Part shown: piece by piece, positions 15,111-27,685 of the stretch | How positions within the stretch are numbered: position 1 is the stretch's first letter | Layout: the number at the start of each line of letters is the position of its first letter | Assembly (NCBI RefSeq): GCF_003350205.1 | Contig: NZ_QLLC01000024.1 | Coordinates: 1 to 45,185 of the forward strand | DNA length: 45,185 nt | Reading direction: 5' to 3' | DNA from: Brevundimonas bullata | GTDB taxonomy: Bacteria; Pseudomonadota; Alphaproteobacteria; Caulobacterales; Caulobacteraceae | Program-made: the position numbers and the translations under genes | Notes under the pieces: model-generated | Told to the model about the DNA's origin: nothing | What the model saw: the letters and a program-made list of their open reading frames with translations, nothing else | The model's database searches: none

Positions 15111-15860
15111 TCAGTCGTCCGTCAGATCGGACGGCAGGGTCGAGATATGCGGCGTGGACGTCTGCTCCTCGCCGGGACCGGGCACGGCCTTGGGCCGCTC
15201 GCCCAGCATTTCCTCGCCGGTGATCTCATAGTGGACGGTCTCAGCGATGTTCGTGGCGTGGTCGCCGATCCGCTCCAGGTTCTTGGCCATGAACAGCAGA
15301 TGGGTGCAGGCCGTGATCGTGCGCGGGTCGCCCATCATGTAGGTCAGCAGTTCGCGGAACAGGGCGTTGTAGTGCTCGTCCACTTCGTCGTCGGTGCTCC
15401 ACACCGACAGGGCGCGCTCGATCTCCGACGCCGTATAGGCGTCCAGCACGTCGCGCAGCCGGGTCGAAACCAGCCGCCCCATCCGCTCGATCGAGCGGGT
15501 CAGGGGCTGCATGGGCTCGCCTTCCGCCAGGATCAGCGCCCGCTTGGCGATGTTCTTGGCCAGGTCGCCGGTGCGCTCCAGATCGGAGGCCAGCTTCATG
15601 GCCCCCAGGGTGCGGCGCAGGTCCGACGCCACCGGCTGACGCAGGGCGATCAGGCGGATCGACTTCTTCTCGATGTCGCGATGCAGGGCGTCCAAACGAA
15701 TGTCGCGCTCGACCACCGCCTTCGCCAAGGCCACGTCGCGACGGGCGACGGATTCGATGGCGTCCGCCACCTGGGCCTCGGCCAGACCGCCCATGCGGAC
15801 GACCTCAGCCGTCAGCTGGTTCAGTTCGTCGCCGTAAGCCTTGACCGTGTGCTGGTTCAT
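15111..15860 (-). CDS. phoU: Phosphate transport system regulator PhoU
   Basis: The protein has 249 aa and consists of two PhoU three-helix bundles. Typical segments are LNQLTAEVVRMGGLAEAQV, RQPVASDLRRTLGAMKLASDLERTGDLAKNIAKR and HLLFMAKNLERIGDHATNIAETVHYEITGE. The ExxRxxDxxxN motifs that bind metal clusters are present in both halves (DLERTGDLAKN, NLERIGDHATN). PhoU links the PstSCAB transporter to PhoR and holds PhoR in the inactive state when phosphate is plentiful. It lies 10 bp after pstB. Confidence 0.97.
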   Translation of the reverse strand: MNQHTVKAYGDELNQLTAEVVRMGGLAEAQVADAIESVARRDVALAKAVVERDIRLDALHRDIEKKSIRLIALRQPVASDLRRTLGAMKLASDLERTGDLAKNIAKRALILAEGEPMQPLTRSIERMGRLVSTRLRDVLDAYTASEIERALSVWSTDDEVDEHYNALFRELLTYMMGDPRTITACTHLLFMAKNLERIGDHATNIAETVHYEITGEEMLGERPKAVPGPGEEQTSTPHISTLPSDLTDD

Positions 15861-15870
15861 GCTCGCGCCC

Positions 15871-16782
15871 TTAGCCGAAGCGGCCGGTGATATAGTCGAG
15901 CGTGCGGCGCTCGCGGGGATTGGTGAAGATCTCTTCGGTGTCGCCGGTCTCGACCAGCTTGCCCATGTGGAAGAAGGCCGTGCGTTGGGACACGCGAGCC
16001 GCCTGGGCCATCGAGTGGGTGACGATGACGATGCAGTAGCGCTCGCGCAGTTCGTCGATCAGCTCCTCGATCTTGGCCGTGGCGATCGGGTCCAGCGCCG
16101 AGCAGGGCTCGTCCATCAGGATGACTTCGGGTTCGACCGCGATGGCGCGGGCGATGACCAGACGCTGCTGCTGGCCGCCCGACAGGCCGGTGCCCGGCGA
16201 GTGCAGGCGGTCTGCGACCTCCTCCCACAGACCCGCGCGTTTCAGCGCCTTCTGGACGATGTCGTCCAGCTCGCCCTTGGACGTGGCCAGGCCGTGAATC
16301 TTCGGCCCATAGGCGACGTTCTCGTAGATCGTCTTGGGGAAGGGATTGGGCTTCTGGAACACCATGCCGACCTGGGCGCGCAGCAGCACGGGGTCGATCT
16401 TGCGGTCGTTGATGTCGCCGCCGTCCATCTCGATCTCGCCGGTGACGCGGCAGCCCGGAATGGTGTCGTTCATGCGGTTCATGGTCCGCAGGAAGGTCGA
16501 CTTGCCGCAACCCGACGGGCCGATCAAAGCCGTGACGGTCTTGTCCGGGATGTCCAGCGAGACGTCGAACAGGGCCTGCTTGTCCCCATAGAAGACCGAG
16601 ACGCCGCGCGCGGCGATCTTGATCGGACCCAGGGGCGCCGAAGCATGAGCGCCAAGGGTCGGCGCGCGGGTCAGGGATGCAGGTTCGGCGGAGGCGGTCA
16701 TGGCGGGGGTCTCAGAAGCAGCAGCAGGCTCGTTCGAACCGCCGGATTGGCCGTCGGGAGCGCGGAAAATGTTGAACTTCAT
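15871..16782 (-). CDS. pstB: Phosphate ABC transporter ATP-binding protein
   Basis: The protein has 303 aa. Walker A is GPSGCGKST (residues 88-96), the PstB-specific stretch [19 protein letters not shown] follows, the signature is [16 protein letters not shown] and Walker B is [16 protein letters not shown]. The N-terminal 50 residues are low complexity and longer than in most PstB proteins; Met28 is a possible alternative start (16701). It powers high-affinity phosphate import. The ATG is 4 bp after the pstA stop, so the genes are translated in tight sequence. Confidence 0.97.
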   Translation of the reverse strand: MKFNIFRAPDGQSGGSNEPAAASETPAMTASAEPASLTRAPTLGAHASAPLGPIKIAARGVSVFYGDKQALFDVSLDIPDKTVTALIGPSGCGKSTFLRTMNRMNDTIPGCRVTGEIEMDGGDINDRKIDPVLLRAQVGMVFQKPNPFPKTIYENVAYGPKIHGLATSKGELDDIVQKALKRAGLWEEVADRLHSPGTGLSGGQQQRLVIARAIAVEPEVILMDEPCSALDPIATAKIEELIDELRERYCIVIVTHSMAQAARVSQRTAFFHMGKLVETGDTEEIFTNPRERRTLDYITGRFG

Positions 16783-16786
16783 CAGA

Positions 16787-18086
16787 CTACCACCGGCGTT
16801 CGAACCGCCGACGCAGCAGGATCGCGGCGGCGTTCATGACGATCATGAAGGCTAGGAGCACAAGGATGGCGGCGGCGGTCCGCTCGTGGAACGCGCGCTC
16901 CGAGGCGTTCTCCCAGATGTAGATCAGCGAAGGCAGGGCGCCGACCGGCTCGTCGATGGCGTGGGGCACGCCGGGGACGAAGCTGATCATGCCGATCAGC
17001 AGCAGGGGCGCGGTCTCGCCCAGGGCGTGGGCCATGGCGATGATCGAACCTGTCATGACGCCCGGCATAGCCAGGGGCAGGACGTGGCCGAACACGGTCT
17101 GGGTGCGGCTGGCGCCCATGGCCAAGGCGGCTTCGCGGATCGACGGCGGCACGGCCTTCAGCGACGAGCGCGTGGCGATGATCACCGTGGGCAGGGCCAT
17201 CAGCGCCAACACCAGACCGCCGACCAGCGGACTGGCGCGCGGCAGGTGCAGGAAGTTGATGAACAGGGCCAGACCCAGCAGGCCGTAAACAATCGACGGC
17301 ACGGCGGCGAGGTTGTTGATGTTGACCTCGATGATCGCGGTCAGGCGGTTGCGCGGCGAGTATTCTTCCAGCCACACGGCGGCGCCGACGCCGACCGGAA
17401 TGGCGATCAGGGCCGTGACCAGCAACATCAGGGCCGAACCGACCACGGCGCCCAGCAGGCCCGCCAGCTCGGGCTGGGTCGAGTCGCCCTTGGTGAACAG
17501 GGCGCTGTTGAAGTGGGCGCGAACCGAACCGGACGCCTTCATCCTATCCAGCCAGGCCATCTGCTCATTGCTGATGCGACGCTGGTCCTCTGGCGTGGCC
17601 TGGGAAATCTTTCCCTTCAAATAGAGGTCGGCGTTGTCGGCCAGGGGCGCCGTGACCGGGACCGTCTGACCCAGCAGGCTAGGCTGGCGCGCGATCATGC
17701 CCGCCGCCTGGAACTTCAGCTCCGACGAGAACAGGGCCTTCATGGCTGCGGTCTTGGAGCCCTGGGCGTCGTCCTGAATGCCGAGGCGACGCAGCTGCTG
17801 TTCCGCCACGATCTGTTCGAAGTTCGCGCCCTGAGGATAGGCGCGGTCAATGCGCGACGCGTCCATATAGACCGGCAGGGTCACGCTGTGGCTGTAGAAG
17901 GCGGTGCGGCCCTGCATGATGATGCTGCCCAGCAGGATCACCAGGAAGACCAGGGCGAAGCCGATGGCCGCGCGGCCATACCATTTGAAGCGGACCTCGC
18001 GGGCATAACGGCCGCGCAAGCGGGCTTGCAGACGCTCGGTCCGGGAGCTGACGGCGTTCGTCTTCACGCCAATGTCGACGGGCGCG

Positions 18087-18094
<8 letters not shown>
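16787..18094 (-). CDS. pstA: Phosphate ABC transporter permease PstA
   Basis: The protein has 435 aa, longer than E. coli PstA because of an N-terminal DUF3333-type region (about residues 20-190) with one membrane segment and a periplasmic part. The C-terminal half is the transport domain with the EAA loop ([31 protein letters not shown]) that contacts PstB. Five or six further membrane segments are visible. The N-terminal extension is typical of alphaproteobacterial PstA. The start overlaps the end of pstC by 8 bp. Together with PstC it forms the membrane channel for phosphate. Confidence 0.96.
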
Positions 18095-19517
<1,423 letters not shown>

Positions 19518-19612
19518 CCGGGTCCGTGCGCGCGTGAATCATTAACGTGCCGGGTCCGGCGCGTTTCGGTCGGGAAACTGCCTGTGATTGGCGAGCGGAT
19601 TAAGACGGGCGC

Positions 19613-19630
19613 GTGACACTTCTGTTACGA
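19613..19630 (-). promoter_or_regulatory. Weak Pho-box candidate upstream of pstC
   Basis: Read on the minus strand the site is TCGTAAC-agaa-GTGTCAC, two 7-mers spaced 11 bp like the PhoB consensus CTGTCAT-n4-CTGTCAT. Only the second 7-mer is a good match. The site lies in the phoR-pstC gap, 96 bp before the pstC start. If real it would allow extra pstC transcription under phosphate limitation. Confidence 0.3.
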
Positions 19631-19655
19631 CGCCCATCCTTCGTGTCGCAGGGCT

Positions 19656-21077
19656 TCATGTCGCGGGGGCGCCCTCGACCGCATCCCGCACGGGCGCCAG
19701 GGGGAAACAGGCGGCGAAAATCGCGCCCTGGCCCAGGGCGCTGTCCACGCTCAGGCCGCCCCGGTGGCGGATGATGATGTGGCGCACGATGGCCAGACCC
19801 AAGCCCGTGCCCTGGCGCTCGCCGCTCTTCTGGCCCTCGACGCGATAGAATCGCTCGGTCAGGCGCGGCAGGTGCTCGCGCGCCATGCCGGGGCCATGGT
19901 CGCGCACGGTGATCACGGCGTACTTCTGGCCCGCTTCGCGGTCGGGCGTCGCCAGCGACAGACGCGTGCCCTCCGGCATCCGCGCGACCATGGCCTCGTC
20001 CAGGGTGCGGTCGCGATCGATCGACAGCTCTACGACGCCGCCGTGACTGGAATATTTCAGGGCGTTGTCGATCAGGTTCTGGATGACCTGAACAATCTCG
20101 TCGCGGTCGCCCGAGACCGTGGCGCCGCCCTGCCCCAGGTCCGCCTTGATGGTCACGCCGCGCTCGCGCGAGATCACGCTGACAGCGTCCACCACGTCCG
20201 AGGCTGCGCGCGCCAGGTCGACCCGGCCCAGCGGCGCGATGTGCTCGTTCAGCTCGATCCGGCTCAGCGACAGCAGGTCGGCGACCAGCCGCCCCATGCG
20301 GTCGGCCTGGATCGCCATGATGTCGAGGAACTTGTCGCGCGCCTTGGGGTCGTCCTTGGCGTGCCCCTTCAGCGTCTCGATGAAACCTGACAGCGAGGCC
20401 AGGGGCGTGCGCAGCTCGTGGCTGGCGTTGGCCAGGAAGTCGACGCGCATCATCTCCATGCGTCGGGTGTCGGTCTCGTCGCGCAGCGCCAGCAGAGCCA
20501 AGGCCCCGGCGCCCCACAGATGAGCGTCACGCTCGGGCAGCGGTCGCACGAAAGCCCGCCAATGCCGTTCCTGGGCGCCGCCGCCGACATAGTCGACCGT
20601 ACTGCTGAAATTCCCGAACAGGGCCTCGTCCACCGCTTCCAGCACCTTGGGATCGCGGATCACCGAGACCAGCAGCCCCGCCCCCGTGCCGTTCAGTCGA
20701 AACAGGTCGCGCGCGGCGGCGTTGGCCAGGGCGATGCGGCGACCGGCGATGTCGTCCGCCTCGCCCCCGCTGATGATCAGGATCGGATCGTCCAGCGCCT
20801 CGAACACATCCCCCAGCAGGGCGCCGTCGGGCGCCAGATCGACCGGCCCGCTGCGATCCAGTTCGCTGATGCTGACGAGGGCCGGGGGGCGACGATTCAC
20901 CAGCCAGGTCGCCAGGGCCACGGCCACGGCGCCCGCCGCCAGCCAGCCGGCCAGTTCCGGCTTCATCACCGCGAGCGCCGCCATGACCAGAATGGCCACG
21001 CCGCCGCTGGCCCCGGCGGTCCAGAGCCTGGACGAGGCGGTCGGCGCGACCGGCGAAGGCGAATGCTCATACGGCAT
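19656..21077 (-). CDS. phoR: Phosphate regulon sensor histidine kinase
   Basis: The protein has 473 aa. Two membrane segments (about residues 25-38 and 42-60) are followed by a PAS-like domain (around 85-195). HisKA holds His220 in FLANASHELRTPLASLSGF, followed by the N box (VIQNLIDNALKYSS), G1 (VRDHGPGMA) and G2 (GTGLGLAIVRHII) of HATPase_c. Little periplasmic sequence exists between the membrane segments, as usual for PhoR, which senses phosphate through PstB/PhoU. It is first in the phoR-pstCAB-phoU-phoB cluster; the 138-bp gap to pstC may hold an internal promoter. Confidence 0.95.
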   Translation of the reverse strand: MPYEHSPSPVAPTASSRLWTAGASGGVAILVMAALAVMKPELAGWLAAGAVAVALATWLVNRRPPALVSISELDRSGPVDLAPDGALLGDVFEALDDPILIISGGEADDIAGRRIALANAAARDLFRLNGTGAGLLVSVIRDPKVLEAVDEALFGNFSSTVDYVGGGAQERHWRAFVRPLPERDAHLWGAGALALLALRDETDTRRMEMMRVDFLANASHELRTPLASLSGFIETLKGHAKDDPKARDKFLDIMAIQADRMGRLVADLLSLSRIELNEHIAPLGRVDLARAASDVVDAVSVISRERGVTIKADLGQGGATVSGDRDEIVQVIQNLIDNALKYSSHGGVVELSIDRDRTLDEAMVARMPEGTRLSLATPDREAGQKYAVITVRDHGPGMAREHLPRLTERFYRVEGQKSGERQGTGLGLAIVRHIIIRHRGGLSVDSALGQGAIFAACFPLAPVRDAVEGAPAT

Positions 21078-21224
21078 GGAGATCGACGTTATCTCATTAT
21101 TCAGCGACTGAGCCTAAAATGGCCGCGTCTCGAAGGGGGACCGCAAGGCGGAAGATTTCGCGCATAGCGTAGTTTGTTCACCGATTTGCGGCAGTCTTTT
21201 CGGCAGGTTGGAGGGGCTTGTGAC

Positions 21225-23513
<2,289 letters not shown>

Positions 23514-23526
23514 GGGTCTTCGTCTT

Positions 23527-23736
23527 CTATTCGTAGCCGTGGGCGGCTTCGTTGATCACCTGTGACGGCATCGTCGAGAAGTCGATGCTGACGGGCTTCA
23601 CCGCCTTGGCCTGAAACGTCTTGATGACGTGGTCCAGGCGCTTGCGGACCTCCTTCGTCGCCTCGGCGTCCGGGTCGAGACCCAGCGGCGCCAGGCAGAA
23701 TTCGATGATCGCGTGGGGTCGGTTCAGAGGTTCCAT
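23527..23736 (-). CDS. Small protein of unknown function downstream of isocitrate lyase
   Basis: The protein has 69 aa, MEPLNRPHAIIEFCLAPLGL through to AAHGYE. It has one helix-rich middle section (DAEATKEVRKRLDHVIKTFQAK) and no signal peptide or membrane segment. I do not recognise a family. It begins 15 bp after the aceA stop on the same strand with a ribosome-binding site (AGGAAAGGAAT), so the two genes form an operon. Its codon use and GC match those of the neighbours, which supports a real gene. A link to isocitrate-lyase control is possible from position only. Confidence 0.7.
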   Translation of the reverse strand: MEPLNRPHAIIEFCLAPLGLDPDAEATKEVRKRLDHVIKTFQAKAVKPVSIDFSTMPSQVINEAAHGYE

Positions 23737-23751
23737 AGGCTCATTCCTTTC

Positions 23752-25029
23752 CTAAGCGGCGTGGAACTGGGCGGTTTCGGTGGAGTCTTTCAGGGCCGTG
23801 GTCGAGGACTGGCCGTTCGAGATCACCGTGGCGACCTGATCGAAATAGCCGGTGCCGACTTCGCGCTGGTGGCGGGTGGCGGTGTAGCCGGCCGCCTCGT
23901 TCGAGAACTCGCGCTGCTGCAGCTCGGAATAGGCCGCCATGCCGCGATCGCGGTAGCCGTCGGCCAGCTCGAACATCGAATTGTTCAGGCTGTGGAAGCC
24001 GGCCAAGGTCACGAACTGGAACTTGTAGCCCATGGCCCCCAGCTCGCGCTGGAACTTGGCGATGGTGGCGTCGTCCAGCTTGGCCTTCCAGTTGAAGGAG
24101 GGCGAGCAGTTATAGGCCATCAGCTTGCCCGGATGCTCCTTCTGGATCGCCTCGGCGAACTTCTTGGCGTCGTCCAGATCGGGGTGCGAGGTTTCCCACC
24201 ACAGCAGGTCGGCAATATTGGCGTAAGACAGGCCGCGCGCGATGCAGTGGTCCAGGCCGGTGCCTTCCTTCAGGCGGAAGAAGCCCTCGGGGGTGCGGTT
24301 TTCGCGGTCGATGAAGGGCTGGTCGCGCTCGTCGATGTCCGAGGTGATCAGTTGGGCGCTCTCGGCGTCGGTGCGGGCGACGGTGATGGTCGGCGTGCCC
24401 ATGACGTCGGCGGCCAGACGGGCGGCGACCAGATTGCGGATATGGGCCTGGGTCGGGATCAGGACCTTGCCGCCCAGGTGGCCGCACTTCTTCTCCGACG
24501 CCAGTTGGTCCTCGAAGTGAACGCCCGCGGCGCCCGCCTCGATGAAGGCCTTCATGATCTCGAAGCTGTTCAGCGGCCCGCCGAAGCCAGCCTCGGCGTC
24601 GGCGACGATGGGGGCGAACCACTCACGCTTGGCGCCGCCCTCGGCGTGCTCGATCTGGTCGGCGCGTTGCAGGGTGCGGTTGATGCGGCGGCACAGCTCT
24701 GGTGCAGCATTGGCCGGATAAAGCGACTGGTCGGGATACATGGCCCCGGCGGTGTTGGCGTCGGCGGCGACCTGCCAGCCCGACAGATAGATGGCCTTCA
24801 GACCGGCGCGAACCATCTGCATCGCCTGATTGCCGGTGACGGCGCCCAGGGCGTTGATGAAGGGCTCGGTGTGCAGCAGCTCCCACAGACGGTTGGCGCC
24901 GCGCTCGGCCAGGGTATGGGTGATCGGCACCGAGCCGCGCAGGCGCAGGACGTCCTCCGGCGTATAGGGGCGTTCGATGCCGTCGAAACGGCCGGCGGGC
25001 GAAGGAACCAGATCGGCGAAGGTCGTCAT
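23752..25029 (-). CDS. aceA: Isocitrate lyase
   Basis: The protein has 425 aa from the ATG at 25029 ([27 protein letters not shown]). A start at 25125 would add a false signal-like stretch and run through the operator sites, so it is rejected. The catalytic motif is KKCGH (Cys182) in [14 protein letters not shown]. Other family blocks are [36 protein letters not shown] and NCSPSFNWK. The enzyme splits isocitrate into succinate and glyoxylate, the first step of the glyoxylate shunt used for growth on acetate or fatty acids. Malate synthase is not in the window. A RamB/ScfR-like regulator is transcribed divergently. Confidence 0.98.
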   Translation of the reverse strand: MTTFADLVPSPAGRFDGIERPYTPEDVLRLRGSVPITHTLAERGANRLWELLHTEPFINALGAVTGNQAMQMVRAGLKAIYLSGWQVAADANTAGAMYPDQSLYPANAAPELCRRINRTLQRADQIEHAEGGAKREWFAPIVADAEAGFGGPLNSFEIMKAFIEAGAAGVHFEDQLASEKKCGHLGGKVLIPTQAHIRNLVAARLAADVMGTPTITVARTDAESAQLITSDIDERDQPFIDRENRTPEGFFRLKEGTGLDHCIARGLSYANIADLLWWETSHPDLDDAKKFAEAIQKEHPGKLMAYNCSPSFNWKAKLDDATIAKFQRELGAMGYKFQFVTLAGFHSLNNSMFELADGYRDRGMAAYSELQQREFSNEAAGYTATRHQREVGTGYFDQVATVISNGQSSTTALKDSTETAQFHAA

Positions 25030-25090
25030 GTTCGTCTCGGCTTTGAAAGGCGCGGCCGCAGCCGCCGTCACCAGACCCAAACACGCCGCC

Positions 25091-25171
25091 GTCATGATTG
25101 ACACAGCCAGAGACCTACCATTCAAGTCAAACAGTCACATCATGACACTTGCCAATTAGTCATATCGTGAC
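25091..25171. promoter_or_regulatory. Repeated GTCA-n-TGAC palindromes between aceA and its regulator
   Basis: GTCACATCATGAC (25134-25146) and GTCATATCGTGAC (25159-25171) are both GTCA-N5-TGAC, with starts 25 bp apart (about 2.4 helical turns). A third, shorter one, GTCATGATTGAC (25091-25102), lies closer to aceA. Spacing and symmetry suggest binding of a dimeric regulator on one DNA face. The whole set falls in the 153-bp gap between the divergent start codons, and the second box ends 11 bp before the regulator ATG, which suits autoregulation. Confidence 0.65.
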
Positions 25172-25182
25172 ATCATCGCGTC

Positions 25183-26628
25183 ATGAACGCCGCCGCTGAT
25201 CGCAAACTCTTCCTCGGCGGCCGCCTGAAAAGGCTGAGACGCGACCTCGGCCTGTCGCAGACGGCGATGGCGGGCGACCTGGGCGTCTCCCCCTCCTATC
25301 TGAACCATATCGAGCGCAATCAGCGCCCCGTCTCGGCCCAGCTGCTGCTGCGTCTGGCCGAAACCTATGACGTGGACTTGCGAAACCTCGGCCAATCCGG
25401 CGGCCCGGCGTCCGAGGCCGAACTGGCCGAGGCCTTCGCCGACCCCCTGTTCCAGGGTCTGGCCGTGCCGCGCCACGAGATCGTGCAACTGGCCGAGGAT
25501 CAGCCCGCCGCCGCCGACGCCATCCTGCGCCTCTACCGCGCCTTTTCCGACCGCCGCGTGCGCGATCGAGCCGAGGCCGAGGTCGCCGGCGCCGCCTCTC
25601 CCGCCGACAGTCCCTCCGAATGGGTGCGCGAATACATCCAGGCCCGGCACAACCATGTCCCCGAACTGGATGCCCTGGGCGAGGCCCTGCACGAGGCTTT
25701 GAGGGCTGAGGCGTCTTCGCCCGACGAAAGCTTCGAGGCCCTGGCCCGCGCCCGGCTGTTCGCCCGTCACGGCCTGACGGTCCGCACCCTGCCCGCCGAG
25801 GTCATGGTCGAATGGACCCGCCGCTTCGACCCGCACCGGGGACGACTGCTGCTGTCCGACACTCTGGGCCCGTCTTCGCGCGCCTTCGCCGTCGCCTGCC
25901 AGCTGGCGCTGATGGAGCATGGCGCCGAGCTTCAGGCTCTGACCGAGGCGGCCAGCGCCCCCGATGACCCGACCCGCAACCTTCTGAAGACCTCGCTGAC
26001 CAACAGCCTGGCCGCCGCCATCCTCATGCCCTACGCCGCCTTCCAGCGCACGGCGGAAGAGACCGGCTATGATCTGGCCCGGCTTCAGGCCCGCTTCGGC
26101 GTCGGGTTCGAGCAGGCGGCGCACCGGCTGACGACGCTGTCACGCCCGACGGCGCGCGGCGTGCCCTTCTTCCTGATGCGGGTCGATCAGGCGGGCAATG
26201 TGTCGAAACGCTATGCCTCGGGCGCCTTTCCCTTTTCGCGCTTCGGCGGGTCCTGCCCGCGCTGGCGGCTGCATTCCGCCTTCCGCACGCCGGGCCGGAT
26301 CGTCACCCAGATCATCGAGACGCCAAGCCAGGACGGAAAAGAGGGATCGCGCTGGTTCACCCTGGCCCGCACCGTCGACCGCCAGGGCCAGGACGCCTTC
26401 ACCGAAGGACAGGACCTGGCCATCGGCCTGGGCTGCGAGCTGAAGCACGCCCACCGCCTGATCTATGCGCGCGGCCTGGACCTGCAAAAGCCCGAGGTCA
26501 CGCCCATCGGCCCGGCCTGCCGTCTATGCGAACGCCACCCCTGCGCCGAACGCGCCGCCCCGCCGGTCGGGCGGGCGCTGACGGTGGACGACTGGTCGAA
26601 GTCGGTCAGTCCCTATCCGTTTGCCTGA
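25183..26628 (+). CDS. RamB/ScfR-type XRE regulator with a C-terminal DUF2083 domain
   Basis: The protein has 481 aa. Residues 11-70 form a Cro/CI HTH (LKRLRRDLGLSQTAMAGDLGVSPSYLNHIERNQRPVS). A central region of about 160-320 has the ImmA/IrrE-like (DUF955) shape, but the HExxH metal motif is not seen; MEHGAEL lies at that place. The last 150 residues match the short-chain fatty acid regulator domain (DUF2083), with three cysteines in PACRLCERHPCAERAAPP. RamB in Corynebacterium controls aceA and aceB in response to acetate. Divergence from aceA and the GTCA-N5-TGAC sites make it the likely regulator of the glyoxylate shunt here. Confidence 0.88.
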   Translation: MNAAADRKLFLGGRLKRLRRDLGLSQTAMAGDLGVSPSYLNHIERNQRPVSAQLLLRLAETYDVDLRNLGQSGGPASEAELAEAFADPLFQGLAVPRHEIVQLAEDQPAAADAILRLYRAFSDRRVRDRAEAEVAGAASPADSPSEWVREYIQARHNHVPELDALGEALHEALRAEASSPDESFEALARARLFARHGLTVRTLPAEVMVEWTRRFDPHRGRLLLSDTLGPSSRAFAVACQLALMEHGAELQALTEAASAPDDPTRNLLKTSLTNSLAAAILMPYAAFQRTAEETGYDLARLQARFGVGFEQAAHRLTTLSRPTARGVPFFLMRVDQAGNVSKRYASGAFPFSRFGGSCPRWRLHSAFRTPGRIVTQIIETPSQDGKEGSRWFTLARTVDRQGQDAFTEGQDLAIGLGCELKHAHRLIYARGLDLQKPEVTPIGPACRLCERHPCAERAAPPVGRALTVDDWSKSVSPYPFA

Positions 26629-26639
26629 CCAATCTCTTT

Positions 26640-26765
26640 CCTCCCCATTTCATGGGGAGGGGGACCGCGTAGCGGTGGAGGGGGCGGCGCAAACGGCTCC
26701 CGTCGAGTCCCCCCCTCCGTCACGTCGCCTTCGGCTCCGCGCCACCTCCCCATAAAATGGGGAGG
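26640..26765. repeat. Intergenic palindromic repeat with matching outer hairpins
   Basis: Two near-identical hairpins bound the element: CCTCCCCAT-ttc-ATGGGGAGG (26640-26660) and CCTCCCCAT-aaa-ATGGGGAGG (26745-26765). Between them are G-rich and C-rich blocks that are mutually complementary (GGGGGACCGCG near 26660 and CGCGCCACC near 26740), so the whole can fold as one nested structure. It has the look of the dispersed REP-like repeats of Caulobacterales genomes. It lies 9 bp before the stop codon of the USP gene and may also act as a terminator or mRNA stabiliser. Confidence 0.8.
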
Positions 26766-26774
26766 AATGCTCGT

Positions 26775-27608
26775 TCAGTGCGCCAGCAGCAGGGCCACCG
26801 GGCTTTCCGTAATCAGTGTCTGCGTCACCCCGCCGAAGATCCACTGACGCATCCGGGCGTGACCCCAGGCGCCGCCGACGATGGCGCCGGCCTTCATCTC
26901 GGCGGCGCAATCCAGCAGGCGACGGCCCGCCGAGCGATCATCATGGGCGCGGGCCTCGGCCTCGGCCTTGACGCCATGACGCGTCAGCCAGGCGACGACG
27001 TCGGCGGTGCGCAGACGCGCGCCGTCCATGTCCTCGGGATCGCAGAGCTCCAGCACCCGCACGCTTTCGGCCTCGCGCAGCATGGGGATGGCGGCGACGG
27101 CGGCCAGACGGCTTTCGCGACTGTCGGTCCAGGCCAGCAAGACCGGAGCCCCGACCACCGACCGCGCCGGATTCGGCGGCACGATCAGGATCGAGCGCCC
27201 CGCCCGCATGGCCAGATCAGCCGGATGCGGCGCCCGCCAGCCGCTGGCGTTGGCCGCGTCGCGCCCGACGATCAGCACGTCGGCGGCGCGGGCGTGCTTG
27301 ATCAACAGGCTGGTCGGATCGCCCACGTCGGCGCGCCATTCGCACGACACGCCCGCGCGGGTCGCGATCTCCCGAAAGCGATCCTCTGCGCCCTTCAGCG
27401 CCTTCTCTGCGCGTTCGTGCTGCTCGATCAGCACCTCGCCGAGCAGGATGCCCGCCCCATAGGCGTCGGCCACCGGCGTCTCGGGCGCACAGGCCGACAC
27501 CCCGATCAGATGCGCCCCGTGCGCCTTGGCCAGGGCGGCCGCCTGCTCAATCCGTTGGATGTTGTCGGCTTCATCATCGACATAGACGATCAGGCTGGAC
27601 CAGGTCAT
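26775..27608 (-). CDS. Tandem universal stress protein
   Basis: The protein has 277 aa and two UspA domains. Domain 1 (2-145) ends with the beta strand SILIVPP and lacks a clean nucleotide motif. Domain 2 (150-277) has GGAWGHARMRQWIFGGVTQTL, which fits the ATP-binding G-2x-G-9x-G(S/T) pattern with GGV in place of GS. Tandem USPs of this type are often induced by low oxygen or other stress. A perfect FNR/FixK box lies 54 bp upstream of the start codon. The ribosome-binding site GAGAGGAAG supports the start at 27608. Confidence 0.9.
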   Translation of the reverse strand: MTWSSLIVYVDDEADNIQRIEQAAALAKAHGAHLIGVSACAPETPVADAYGAGILLGEVLIEQHERAEKALKGAEDRFREIATRAGVSCEWRADVGDPTSLLIKHARAADVLIVGRDAANASGWRAPHPADLAMRAGRSILIVPPNPARSVVGAPVLLAWTDSRESRLAAVAAIPMLREAESVRVLELCDPEDMDGARLRTADVVAWLTRHGVKAEAEARAHDDRSAGRRLLDCAAEMKAGAIVGGAWGHARMRQWIFGGVTQTLITESPVALLLAH

Positions 27609-27661
27609 CGCGACTTCCTCTCGTTCCAGAACGATAGAACGCCTGAGCGGAACTTCGGTCC

Positions 27662-27675
27662 TTGATCCCGATCAA
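27662..27675 (-). promoter_or_regulatory. FNR/FixK-type box upstream of the universal stress gene
   Basis: TTGATCCCGATCAA fits the consensus TTGAT-N4-ATCAA exactly and is a full palindrome. Its centre is about 60 bp before the USP ATG at 27608. A -41.5 activator position would put the start of transcription near 27627. Control by FixK or FNR under low oxygen is a family-based inference. Confidence 0.68.
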
Positions 27676-27685
27676 ATAACAGCGA

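Noticed and set aside
25030..25125. Possible signal peptide on isocitrate lyase
   Set aside because: The enzyme is cytoplasmic and starts with [11 protein letters not shown] in relatives; the extra region overlaps the operator array.
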